Under the pieces are notes generated by a model. The model was not told where the DNA came from. It saw only the letters and a list, made by a program, of their open reading frames with translations, and made no database searches. From NCBI RefSeq assembly GCF_028640845.1, contig NC_080540.1:277527524-277591523 (forward strand): a DNA stretch of 64,000 nt. The letters are read 5' to 3'. The first letter of the stretch is position 1, and every line of letters begins with the position of its first letter. Source of the DNA: Ahaetulla prasina. Lineage: Eukaryota > Chordata > Lepidosauria > Squamata > Colubridae. Positions 29,728 to 38,957 of this stretch are shown here, piece by piece. The position numbers were made by a program, and so were the translations under genes.

Positions 29728-30760
29728 TTATTTGGTTGCATATGTTTCTGTAGCGGTTTCTGAAGTTTGTAACATAGCCTTTTTTGTTTCTTTTCCAGAG
29801 GGATTTTTTTTTGATTGAAGCTTTTTTATTGATATGGGTAGTTTGTTTTTCTTGGACATGGTAGTCGTTCGTGGTACATATAATTTAATGACTCTATTGA
29901 TTTCAAGTAGGAAGACTCTATAGAGGTCATCAGCGGTTATGCAGGTTGCAAACAGATTTTGCCAGTTCAGAAATGAAAGATCGTTGTTTATAAGGTCGTA
30001 ATTGGCTTTCTTGAAGTTGTAGTTGGGAGTTCTGTTGTTATGACGATTTAAGTATGGACGTATATTGAGACGAAAATCAATCATGCAGTGGTCACTGTTT
30101 GAAAAAGGTTCTTTAATTTGTAGTCCGTAAATTGAGTTTGGATTGTTGCAGAAGATGAGGTCAGGGCAGTTGTTGAGTCTTGTATTGTTAGTTACAAGTT
30201 GTTCAAGACCTAGGTTTGTAACAGCGTTGTATAGTGTAGTATGGATTGGGTCAGTTGAACATTCATTAGTTGTCCAGTTAATGAGAGGTAGATTTAGGTC
30301 ACCCAGGAAGATGAGAGGGTATGGGCAAGAGGTAGCCCATGTTAGCATTGAGGTTAGCATATTTGCGTGGGTAATGTCATAGTCGGGGGCTCTGTAGCAT
30401 AGTAAGAATCGAAGAGTAGTGTCAAGGGATAGGTCGCATACTATAGTTTCAGGAAGAGAGAGTTTATGTGCTACTTGGATATTTTTTAGATTCAGTGTCT
30501 TTTTGTAAAAGATAGCCACTCCACCACCTCTTCGGTTTTCCCGATCTGATCGATAGACTTGATATTCTTTGTTTGAGATAATGGAGTCAGGAAGGGATGA
30601 ATTCAGCCATGTTTCACAAACAAAAATGATATCAAATGTGCCACTGTTTAATAAGAGGATAAATTCAGGTAATTTGTTGACTATGCTTCTTGCATTTATC
30701 AATTTGCATTTGAGATCTGATATGATTGGTGTTGAAGAGGTAAGGGGCGTGCCTATCCAT
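29728..30760 (-). pseudogene. CR1 ORF2 AP-type endonuclease domain (open frame)
   Basis: The minus-strand frame reads ISDLKCKLINARSIVNK, CETWLN (metal-binding Glu), RGGGVAIFYKK, LIFLGDLNLPLINW (catalytic Asp/Asn) and SNSDHCMIDF (catalytic Asp/His), then about 90 residues of linker, ending at 29728. All main endonuclease motifs are present. The start codon marked at 30702 is internal. The frame opens upstream to about 30755, where a stop occurs next to a CCATACCT direct repeat. This piece is separated from the RT by frame breaks, so it is a pseudogene despite an intact domain. Confidence 0.88.
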
Positions 30761-30799
30761 ACCTAACCTCCATACCTAGTTTTGGGTGTTAGTAGGTTG

Positions 30800-31075
30800 G
30801 GGGTTGTGTACAATAGATGGTTGTATAGATGGTTGGATGGTAGTTTGGATGTTTGGATGGATGGTTGTTTGGATGGATGGTTGGGTGGATTGTTGGGTGG
30901 CTGTTTGGATGGCTGGTTGGATGGCTGTTTGGATGGCTGATTGGATAGCTGCTTGGATGGCTGTTTGGATGGCTGGTTGGATGGTTGTTTGGATGGCTGG
31001 TTGGATTGTTGGTTGGATGGCTGTTGGTTGGATGGCTGGTAAGATGGTTGGTTGAATGGGAGGTAGGGGGATGGG
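30800..31075. repeat. GGATGGTTGTTT-type minisatellite at the 5' edge of the CR1
   Basis: Twelve-base units (GGATGGCTGTTT, GGATGGCTGGTT and variants) are repeated about 20 times. Because 12 is a multiple of three, frames stay open on both strands (IQPAIQT-like repeats on the minus strand). I regard these as artefacts. Confidence 0.88.
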
Positions 31076-31224
31076 TACTTTCACCTTTTAGCCCCAATCC
31101 AAGAGCCTTCGCAGGCAAACTATAAATATAAAATATAAAGTACTGTAATCTTTATATAATAAATATAAATATAAATATAAATTCATCCAGGACATTTTTT
31201 TTCAACTTTCCAAGCTGGCCTTTA

Positions 31225-31574
31225 AAGGTAAAGGTAAAGGTTCCTCTCGCATATATGTGTAGTCGTTCCCGACTCTAGGGGGTGGTGCTCATCTCCGTTT
31301 CAAAGCCGAAGAGCCAGCACTGTTCAAAGAGGTCTCCGTGATCATGTGGCCGGCATGACTAAATGCCAAAGGTGCACAGAACGCTGTTACCTTCCCACCA
31401 AAGGCGATTCCTGTTTTTCTACTTGCACTTTTTACGTGCGTTCGAACTGCTACATTGGCAGAAGCTGGGACAAGTAACAGAAGCTCATCCTGTTACGTGG
31501 CACTAGGGATTCAAACTACTAAACTGCCAACCTTTCGATTGACAAGCTGTTAGCCACTGAGCCACCACATCCCT
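31225..31574 (-). mobile_element. Sauria-type tRNA-derived SINE with 14-bp target duplication
   Basis: CAAGCTGGCCTTTA flanks at 31211-31224 and 31575-31588. Minus strand: a tRNA-like head (GGGATGTGGTGGCTCAGTGG, box-B-like GTTTGAATCCC), a body, and a tail of ACCTTT-like repeats at 31225-31245. The tRNA head, 350-bp size and ACCTTT tail fit the Sauria SINE family, which is mobilised by BovB-type LINEs. Confidence 0.88.
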
Positions 31575-31744
31575 CAAGCTGGCCTTTAGTTTTAGGAAAT
31601 TCTGGGGGTCCTCTAACCAAGTATTAATTACATCAGACTCTGCCAAGGTTTTTCAAATCCAAAAATATTATTCAAAACTAAACTTGCCAAGGGCCTTTTT
31701 GCTTTCCATCAGTGCTGTCAACCCAGTCCTGCCTCTTACTGAAT

Positions 31745-31810
31745 AACAGAATAACAGAGTTGGAAGGGACCAATTCTAGTCCAATCCATCTTCTAATCCA
31801 TACTGCTGAT
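31745..31810 (-). mobile_element. CR1 3'-end fragment (host of the next MITE)
   Basis: ACAGAGTTGGAAGGGACC followed by TAGTCCAATCC, the reversed CR1 terminus as at 1292-1378. A MITE sits immediately to its right. Confidence 0.65.
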
Positions 31811-32059
31811 CAGTGGTGGGTTTCAAATTTTTTTGCTACTGGTTCTGTGGGTGTGGCTTTGGTGGGCATGGCTTGGTTGGTGTGGCAGGGGAAGGTTACT
31901 GCAAAATCCCCATTTCCTCCCAATCAGCTGGGACTTGGGAGACAGAAAATAGATGGGGGCAGGGCCAGTCAGAATTTTTACTACCGGTTCTCTGAACTAC
32001 TCAGAATTTCTGCTACTGGTTCTCCAGAACTGGTCAGAACCTGCTGAAACCCACCTCTG
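31811..32059 (+). mobile_element. hAT-type MITE, 249 bp, perfect 8-bp target duplication
   Basis: CTGCTGAT at 31803-31810 and 32060-32067 flanks inverted ends CAGTGGTGGGTTTC and GAAACCCACCTCTG. Same family as 13958-14244, here in the opposite orientation. Confidence 0.93.
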
Positions 32060-32067
32060 CTGCTGAT

Positions 32068-32960
32068 GCCTTATTTGGGTTTTCACTAACCTAGTCATTC
32101 TAACTGCTGCTAGTGATGTAGCTGCTGCTCCATTCAACATTGTTTGGGACTTCAGCTTCTCTTGACTTTTTCCCTTTACTCGTCTCATTTTAAAAATTCA
32201 TCATTGTTCCAGGTGTTCTTTCATTTGGCACCATATCTCTGTGACCTCACCAGTGTCTTCTCTTTCATCATGCTGCTATCACACAAGCTCCTTATAAAGA
32301 GCCAACTTCTTCTTCTCCTTGGGTGGAGTCATTAACTTGCAGAAATGCAAGAGGGAATGGCATAGCTCGTACCACCAGCACAGCTGCCAATTCATAACCT
32401 CATTCTCAGGTGAGTTCGTAAAAGGGGAGGGAGACCCATTGTTGCCTTTCTCTCCCATTATGCAGAGACATCTGGCTGTTGCATGTCAACATAGTATCCA
32501 GGGTTTTTTAAAAAAGTCATCCTAAAGGCTGCACTGTACATAATAAACAGGTAAAACTTTGATTACACCATCATGATGGGATCCACTTGAAAAAATAGCA
32601 TATAGAACGTTGATCACACTGTTGTGGCTGCCATTATGTGGCAGAAGGACTTAGGGATCTTCACCTGAAGAAGCCAGAGAGATTACATCCCTGTGCTAAT
32701 GTTTCTACCATTTCATTGCCTCAAATATCCTTCAATACTTAGAAAACAAGTGCAAAACCCTCAGCGAAGATTGTGCTTTCCTTGGGTTTCAGGATAAACA
32801 CATAATAACATCCTCAGAAACTCCTTAGGTTTATGCTAAGTAAAATATGAATATTGTATTTCTAAACCTATATAGATCCATTATGTGGCACCCTTTTTCT
32901 CAAGCTGACCCTTGCAGTGTTTTCAGATTTGACATTAAAAGTCTATCTGCTGGAGATGGT
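32068..32960. other. No supported feature
   Basis: Apparently unique sequence with short open frames only. Confidence 0.5.
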
Positions 32961-33421
32961 AGGGGTGGGCTTCAGATCCTTTAGCAATGGGTTCGCTGCC
33001 TCGTTGCTGGTTGGGCGTGGCCATGGTGGGCGTGGCCTAGTCGGCCGCCTGCACCACAGCGTGGGGGGGTTTGCATTCCACAGGTTCCAGAGGCTTTCCT
33101 CGAGCCTCTGGAAGGGCAAAAACAAATTCCCCCAGGGTCTGGAGACCCCCCCGGAGTCCAGAAACAGGCCCATTTCCGGACTTCTGGAACTTCCAGGAGG
33201 CCCGTTTTTCACCCTCCCTGACCCTCTGCGTGGCCCCTGCACTTACCTGGAATGATGAATGGGCTGCGTGGAGACTCCTGGGAGGGGCAGGGCAGGGTGG
33301 GGGTAGCCAGCCAGGGAGTGGCATTTGGGAGTGGTATTTGGGGGTTTGCTGAACCCCGGTGATCCTTGGCTAGAGGATCACCCAAACCCTGCTGAAACCC
33401 CAGGTGTGAAGTCCACCCCTG
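32961..33421. mobile_element. hAT-type non-autonomous element, ~460 bp
   Basis: It begins TAGGGGTGGGCTTC and ends AGTCCACCCCTG, with internal GGTTGGGCGTGG and CCTCTGGAA blocks matching 38503-38949 in reverse orientation. The flanking 8-mers do not match, so an end may be altered. Overlapping open frames in all phases are by-products of its GC-rich composition. Confidence 0.75.
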
Positions 33422-33985
33422 GCTTCTTCCCCTTGGCACGCTATCTGAATGTAAGAGGACTGTGCTAAGAATCCAGGACAACTCCTGGAAGATGGGCCTA
33501 GGAAAGATGGCTTCATCCCATTACATCAGCCTGGGCAAGCAGGCGAGATATGTCGCCAGAATTCCGACTGGCATTTTTATTAGAATACATTGTTATCAGA
33601 AAATAAGAGAAATCCATTTTATTTTCTTTTTTTCTGAGCCAAATTTTAATAAATGTAACTATTTCTTTTTATAGAACAGACCACGATACAATAGACTGTG
33701 GTGTCTAAAGAAAAGTATGTTGCTCAATCTTAATTCAACATCCCAAGCCTGGTTGAATTGAGAAAGATTCAAATGCAGATTTTCAGAACAAAGTGGTCAC
33801 AACTTTCTCTAGGATGGTTCAATCGGCCAGTGTTGCTTTCTTTCATGTTCCAATGTTTTGAATTTCAAATCCTTCCTGCTTGGTCCCTGAATAAAATTTA
33901 CAAATTACGATAAGTTCTTATACAAAATGAAATCAGTCAAATTTTCATTCTGCCTTACCACTGAGAATTAGCCACAAGTCCACTT
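33422..33985. other. No supported feature
   Basis: Nothing recognised. Confidence 0.5.
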
Positions 33986-34598
33986 TGTTGAAGTCCCCTC
34001 CCGGCCTCAGCCACGCAAGCTGGCTAAAAGAGCCAGTAATTGAGTTCACGGCTGCTATTAGTCCTGTCAGGGAATCTGCAGCTGCCTGCCAAAGTCTCCC
34101 TTATATTGGGGTTGCCGGGCAACCAGGAAGTCAGCAATCCAGGCCGAATGTTCAGCTCAATTCTTCTTCTCTGAATGTTCAGCTCAAGTCAAAGAGTTCA
34201 GCTCACTTCTCCACGAGTCAAATAGTTCAGCTCAATTTTTGCTCGTCATGGAGCAGAAGAGCAGCCAAGGCTGCTTTTATACTCTGTGGGGTGTGGCTCC
34301 ATGACTCAGCACTTCCTAGGCCTGCCCCATCCCTTCCTTTGTTGTAGCTGCCTCTCGCATCTCTGAAACCTGGGATCCAGCCAGGCCCGATTGCCATCAG
34401 CCGGGTCTGGAGCGTGGCCTGGGGGGGGGAGAGTCAAGGGACGGAGGCCTCGTTATCTCCTCCACCTGGCCTGCCTCTGGCTCCTGGAGCTAAGCCAGGG
34501 AAACCGGTGCTCCAGAGGTAAGTCCTGATGGCCCTTCACCCTCACTTTCTGAATCACTTTCTGGCAGGGTGCCCGGCTCAGGGGTCGCAGACACAACA
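33986..34598 (-). mobile_element. Candidate solo LTR related to 56833-57346
   Basis: On the minus strand it runs TGTTGTGTCTGCG to GGGACTTCAACA (TG...CA). It carries GAGTCATGGAGCCACACCCC followed by TATAAAAG near 34273-34282, the same U3 arrangement as the solo LTR at 56833-57346. I find no matching target duplication (CACTT and GAGAG), so the exact ends are uncertain. A short GTTCAGCTCA word is repeated in the presumed R/U5 part (34150-34235). Confidence 0.6.
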
Positions 34599-35180
34599 GA
34601 GAGAGTGATCTTAGGAGAGTCTTTAACCTATGCATTTTTTTTTATTATTTTTTTGCTGTTGGCAAACTATCCTCATCATGGGAAAAAAATCTGTTTAGCT
34701 GAGTTATTATACTGTTTATCATGAGATCTGTGAATATTTCTGGTAACGCTCAACAAGTCCTTCCCTGTTTCCCTGAACATCAGGAACTTTATGTGATTCT
34801 TGATTGACCATCATGCTTGTCTCTGTTCATTTTCTAGCTTTCCCCACATTTACTGAAAAGAACACACATCCCTAAGGATCTTATTTTCCAGGCTACATAC
34901 TTTAACCATATTTAGTACAGCTTGGACAGTCACCTCAAACATTTTGAAAATTTGAGTCTGCTGGAAAAAAGAAAAAGAAACCCCCCATCTCTTCCATTTT
35001 AGCAATAAGGACTGATTGTACTCCCTCTCTTGGTTAGTTAATGTCATCTTCTTTTCTTTCACTTGTATTCTCACATTGTGCCATGCGTGCATTCCTTATC
35101 GGGAGGGTTTCTATATCTCCCAAGGTCTGGGTTAGTTGTTGTCAACTCATGACACTTAATGTGGGATGGCGGGATGGTTA
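34599..35180. other. No supported feature
   Basis: AT-rich and apparently unique. Confidence 0.5.
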
Positions 35181-35188
35181 ATCTAAAG

Positions 35189-35323
35189 CAGGTGTCTCCA
35201 ACCTTGGCAACTTTAAGCCTGGTGGACTTTAACTCCCAGAATTCCCCACCCAGCTTTGCTGGCTGGGGGATTCTGGGAGTTGAAGTCCACCAGGCTTAAA
35301 GTTGCCAAGGTTGGAAACACCTG
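35189..35323. mobile_element. Palindromic hAT-type MITE, 135 bp, perfect 8-bp target duplication
   Basis: ATCTAAAG at 35181-35188 and 35324-35331. The element is a near-perfect hairpin: left arm CAGGTGTCTCCAACCTTGG and its complement at the right end, meeting at a short centre of the AGCTTTGCTGGCT type. Confidence 0.95.
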
Positions 35324-35349
35324 ATCTAAAGTAAATGATTTTACTGAAT

Positions 35350-36065
35350 TTATTTCATTCCATGGATACTGCATCCAGTTTTGGTTGACATGATGTAAAA
35401 AAGAAGGAGTGCAGAGAAGAGCAATGAAAATGATTAGGGGACTGGAGGCTAAAACATATGAAGTTGCAGGAACTGGACATGGCTAGTCTGATGAAAAGAA
35501 GGACTGGGGTGACATGATAGCAGTGTTCCAATATCTCCTGTGGGAGAAGGAGAAGGAGAAGAAGCGGGAGAAGCGGAAGTCAAGCTATTCTCCAAAGCAC
35601 CTGAAGGCAGGACAAGAAGCAATGGGTGGAAACCAGTGGTGGAATTCAATTTTTTTTACTACCGGTTTTGTGGGCGTGGCTTGGTAGGCGTGGTGGGTGT
35701 GGTTTGGTGGGTGTGGCAGGGGAAGGATATTGCAAAATCCCCATTCCCTCCCCACTCCTGTGATATTGCAAAATCTCCATTCCCACCCCACTCTGAGGCC
35801 AGCCAGAAGTGATATTTGCCAGTTCTCCGAACTACTCAAAATTTCCGGTATTTGTTCTTCAGAAGCTGTCAGAACCTGATGAATTTCACTAATAGGTGGA
35901 AACTAATCAAGGAGAGAAGCAACTTAGTACTAAGGACGAATTTCCTGACAGTTAGAACAATTAACCAGTGGAACAACTTGCCTTCAGAAGTTGTAAATGT
36001 TCCAACACTGGAAGTTTTTAAGAAGCGATTGGATAATCATTTGTCTGAAGTGGTGTAGGGTTTCT
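35350..36065 (+). mobile_element. CR1 3' fragment interrupted by a MITE
   Basis: The coding tail of CR1 ORF2 is visible: GAGTGCAGAGAAGAGC, then a [17 protein letters not shown] region and, after the MITE, LRTNFLTVRTINQWNNLPSEVV and LDNHLSEVV before the stop at 36056. The segment 35634-35895 is a later MITE. Indels such as a GAGAAGGAGAAGGAG expansion near 35540 break the frame. Confidence 0.85.
35634..35895 (+). mobile_element. hAT-type MITE nested in CR1, 262 bp, perfect 8-bp target duplication
   Basis: GTGGAAAC at 35626-35633 and 35896-35903. It starts CAGTGGTGGAATTC and ends GAATTTCACTAATA. Removing it restores continuous CR1 homology, independent proof of the insertion boundaries. Confidence 0.95.
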
Positions 36066-36281
36066 CTGTCTTTCTATCTAATAATCAAACATAAGTAGTT
36101 GTCAAGCCATGACTAAATGTACTATATGAATTAATGCAAGGTTTACAGAACCAGTCAAGTTTGGATACAAAGTTCCAACATTATGTCATTCTTTAATGTT
36201 GCATTCACAATGACACATCAAATATCAATAATTCAATATCATGAAATATCAATGAGACCTAGTTTGATCTTTTATCTAAAT

Positions 36282-36776
36282 CAGGGGTAGTCAACCTTTT
36301 TATACCTACTGTCCACTTTTGTATCTCTGTTAGTAGTAAAATTTTCTAACTGCCCACCGATTCCACAGTAATGTGCCATGTATCATCATCTGCGCATGCC
36401 TCTCGTGCATCGTGGATTGGGTTTTGGGGGGCGTCGGCTACCAGCTCTGCTTGTCTGTTACAGCTGGGTGGTGTGGGGGGAGATGTGCAAGCTATTCTGG
36501 GATGAGGCTCTTTTGTTTGCGGTTTCAGTTACGTAACATGAACTAAACTTATGCACGGGCGATTCAAATAGTATACTTTCAGAAATTTAAATTGTCATGG
36601 GGAATTTTATGAAAACCTAATGAAAATGTTTTTAAATAATGCTATGAAATTTTTTTAAAAAGTCATTTAAATTAAAAAAAAGAAAAGTGCTTCAGTATTG
36701 GACAAAACCCCTACCGCCCACCATGAAACCTGGAACGCCCACTAGTGGGCAGTAGGGACCAGGTTGACTACCACTG
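36282..36776. mobile_element. hAT-type non-autonomous element, 495 bp, perfect 8-bp target duplication
   Basis: ATCTAAAT at 36274-36281 and 36777-36784. Ends CAGGGGTAGTCAACC and GGTTGACTACCACTG. It is homologous to 55495-56027 in reverse orientation. No transposase frame; the interior is AT-rich. Confidence 0.95.
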
Positions 36777-36784
36777 ATCTAAAT

Positions 36785-37481
36785 GTATACAAGGAATTAA
36801 TCTCAGCAGGGGAAGAGATATACCACAGTTGTTACCTGAAAGAAACCTCCATGAATTACCCCTTCTTCTTTTATTTCAGTATTGCAGCAACTAGTAAAGC
36901 ATTTTAATAGAGCAAATCATATTTGTTATCCTGCCAAAGAGAAGAAGAATGCCCATGTTTATCAACTGTGCAGTGACAGAAAGATGGCTTTGAAACAAAT
37001 ATTCAGAAACCATGATGTAAACAGAGGGCAAAAACATTTCTTAAATCCTGGGAAAAAAGAAACCAGAAGGCTCTCTATAATTCCCTAGGATACAAGAGGG
37101 AGGGAAGAAGCACAAGTGGACTTGTAAGATTCTACTCACATCTCAATTGATTCTATCTCAATAAAATGCAGTTCTGCTCTTCTTGCAGAGTATATTTGCT
37201 GATCTGGTCTACTGTACCTCAAATTGCAGAGATTGACTTTTGATTGTCCAGTGAGTTGTCCATTAAGTCAAGGTTGGCAAGAAATGCTGATGCAATTCTC
37301 TTGCCATCTCTAAAGCCTCTCAATATTAGTCGGCAAAAGGTGGAAATCTCTTTCTGTCTCAACCAGTTCTACTAAAATCAGAAACATGGAGTTGGAAGAG
37401 GATGTTTGGGTACCAATCCAAAGGAAAGCATGCCTGAGAGATATTATCTTTCCTTTGCTCTCCTCGCATTACCTCCTAGGT
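36785..37481. other. No supported feature
   Basis: A 68-codon frame at 36882-37088 has no recognisable content. Confidence 0.5.
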
Positions 37482-37690
37482 CAGTGATGGCTAATCTTTT
37501 CTGGACCAAGTGCCCAAAGTATGCCCAAACCCCCAAATGCAATGCACAAGCGCCTCCCACACTTGTGCCCCGCTCCTGTGCATGTGCATGTGGTCCCCCT
37601 GCAAACGCCCTGGCCCCCCCCCCGCATGCACATGCCCCCCCGCACATGTCCCACCCCCTGCGCATGCGTCTTTCTCCTAATATTCAGTGG
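37482..37690. mobile_element. Truncated hAT-type element of the CAGTGATGGCTAA family
   Basis: The left end CAGTGATGGCTAATC matches the full copy at 62128-62525, followed by a C-rich low-complexity interior with CATGCACATGC words. The right terminal repeat is missing. A mariner-like MITE begins at about 37696. Confidence 0.6.
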
Positions 37691-37695
37691 AAACA

Positions 37696-38057
37696 TACAG
37701 GTAGACCTCGACTTACAACTATTCATTTAGTGACTGAATGGCACTGCAAAAAGTGATTTCTGACCATTTTTCACACAATTGCTGCGGCATCCCCATAATC
37801 GTGATCAAAATTTGGATGTTTGGAAACTGGCTCCTATTTATGACAGTTGTAGTGTCCCAGGGTCTTATGATCAACTTCGATGACTTTCTGACAAATGGAA
37901 AAGCCAGATGTACTTAACAATCATGTTACTATCTTAACAACTGCAGTGATTCATTTAACAACTGTGATAAGAAAGCTCATAAAAAGGGGCAAAACTCATT
38001 ATCAATTTTAGCAACAAAAATGTTAGGTTCAGTTGTGGTCTTAAGTCAACATACGTA
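37696..38057 (+). mobile_element. Mariner/Tc1-like MITE of the ACAGGTAG...GACTTACAAC family
   Basis: It starts TACAGGTAGACCTCGACTTA and shows internal CATTTTTCACAC, AACTGCAGTGATTCA and GTGGTCTTAAGTCAAC blocks. Related copies lie at 43590-43868, 56205-56552 (reversed) and 63554-63828. A bounding TA suggests a TA target. Assignment to mariner/Tc1 is inference from that and from end shape. Confidence 0.65.
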
Positions 38058-38494
38058 ATTGATTGTTAACACATATTATTCATTGTTTTCTGTCCTGCAT
38101 TATGAAACAATGGTGAACAGGTACTTAAAGAGTGTTATCACAGCCCTTGGACTTATTGTCATATGTTGCTATGAAACAGATATAAGTTGTGTCATCAAAT
38201 AAAAAGCTTTGTATGTAAGTGCATGTGTCAATGCAGAAAGGAACACTATGCTATACTTATAAAAATTGGGTTTGCACTATAAAAAGAGACTATTTGCACT
38301 CCCAGGTCTGTGTTTGTCAATGGCAGCATATAGACAGGTCACCTTCTTGAATCACAATTGTATGACGTATGTTAGACATAGAGAGTATAACAGGCCAAAC
38401 TGAGTAGGTTACAGGGTAAGGACTGTACTCCTAGTCCAATAATTTAATCACTATAATGAAATAGCATTTCAGGGTCAGAATTTGGCTTTTTGCA
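38058..38494. other. No gene; possible SINE head near 38425-38465
   Basis: CTCCTAGTCCAATAATTTAA reads as the reverse complement of a tRNA-like SINE head. A similar word occurs at 38951-38987 on the far side of the next element. Otherwise nothing recognised. Confidence 0.4.
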
Positions 38495-38502
38495 ATTCTA
38501 GT

Positions 38503-38949
38503 CAGGGGTGGGCTGCTGGGAGTTCGCAGGGGTTCGGGAGAACCTCTAGCTAAGATTCTGTGCAGTTTGGATAACCCCCAAATCCTACTCCTGACTGGCC
38601 CTATTCACCCTTTCCCACCCCTCCCAGAAGTCCCCATGTGGCCCATTTTGGATGTCAGTAAGTGTAGGGCACGCATGGAGGCTTGAGGAGGGTGAAAAAC
38701 AGGCCTACTGGAAGTTCGGAAAAGCTAGAAACAGGCACATTTCTGACCTCTAGAGGGCCTCTGGAGCCTGGGGAGGCAGTTTTCACCCTCCCAAAGGCTC
38801 AAGGAAAGCCTCCAGAGCCTGGGGAAGGCAAAAATGCCACTCCCCCACACCATGGTTCAGGAGGCTGACTAGGCCATGCCCACCATGGCCATGCCCACCC
38901 AGCAACTGGACAGAGAACCCCTTGTTAAAAAGTTTGAAGCCCACCCCTG
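38503..38949. mobile_element. hAT-type non-autonomous element, 447 bp
   Basis: Ends CAGGGGTGGGCTGC and AAGCCCACCCCTG are inverted. Flanks ATTCTAGT (38495-38502) and ATCCTAGT (38950-38957) agree at 7 of 8 positions. It is the uninterrupted counterpart of 14637-16016. Confidence 0.9.
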
Positions 38950-38957
38950 ATCCTAGT

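Larger units (their letters stand above)
26880..30790 (-). mobile_element. CR1 LINE, 3.9 kb including an internal 0.9-kb duplication
   Basis: The 3' end is at left (A/T tail at about 26885-26925). The 3'UTR, reverse transcriptase and endonuclease regions follow toward the right, and the element fades near 30790 beside a minisatellite. This is the longest CR1 in the window and covers nearly all of ORF2. The RT frame is broken, the endonuclease frame is mostly open, and I see no ORF1. Confidence 0.9.

Noticed and set aside
30776..31118. Gln/Pro/Thr- or His/Pro-rich repeat proteins
   Set aside because: They arise from a minisatellite whose unit length is a multiple of three, so frames stay open without selection.
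32917..33481. Several overlapping frames of 90-112 codons
   Set aside because: They fall inside a GC-rich hAT-type element and occur in several phases of both strands, as expected by composition.
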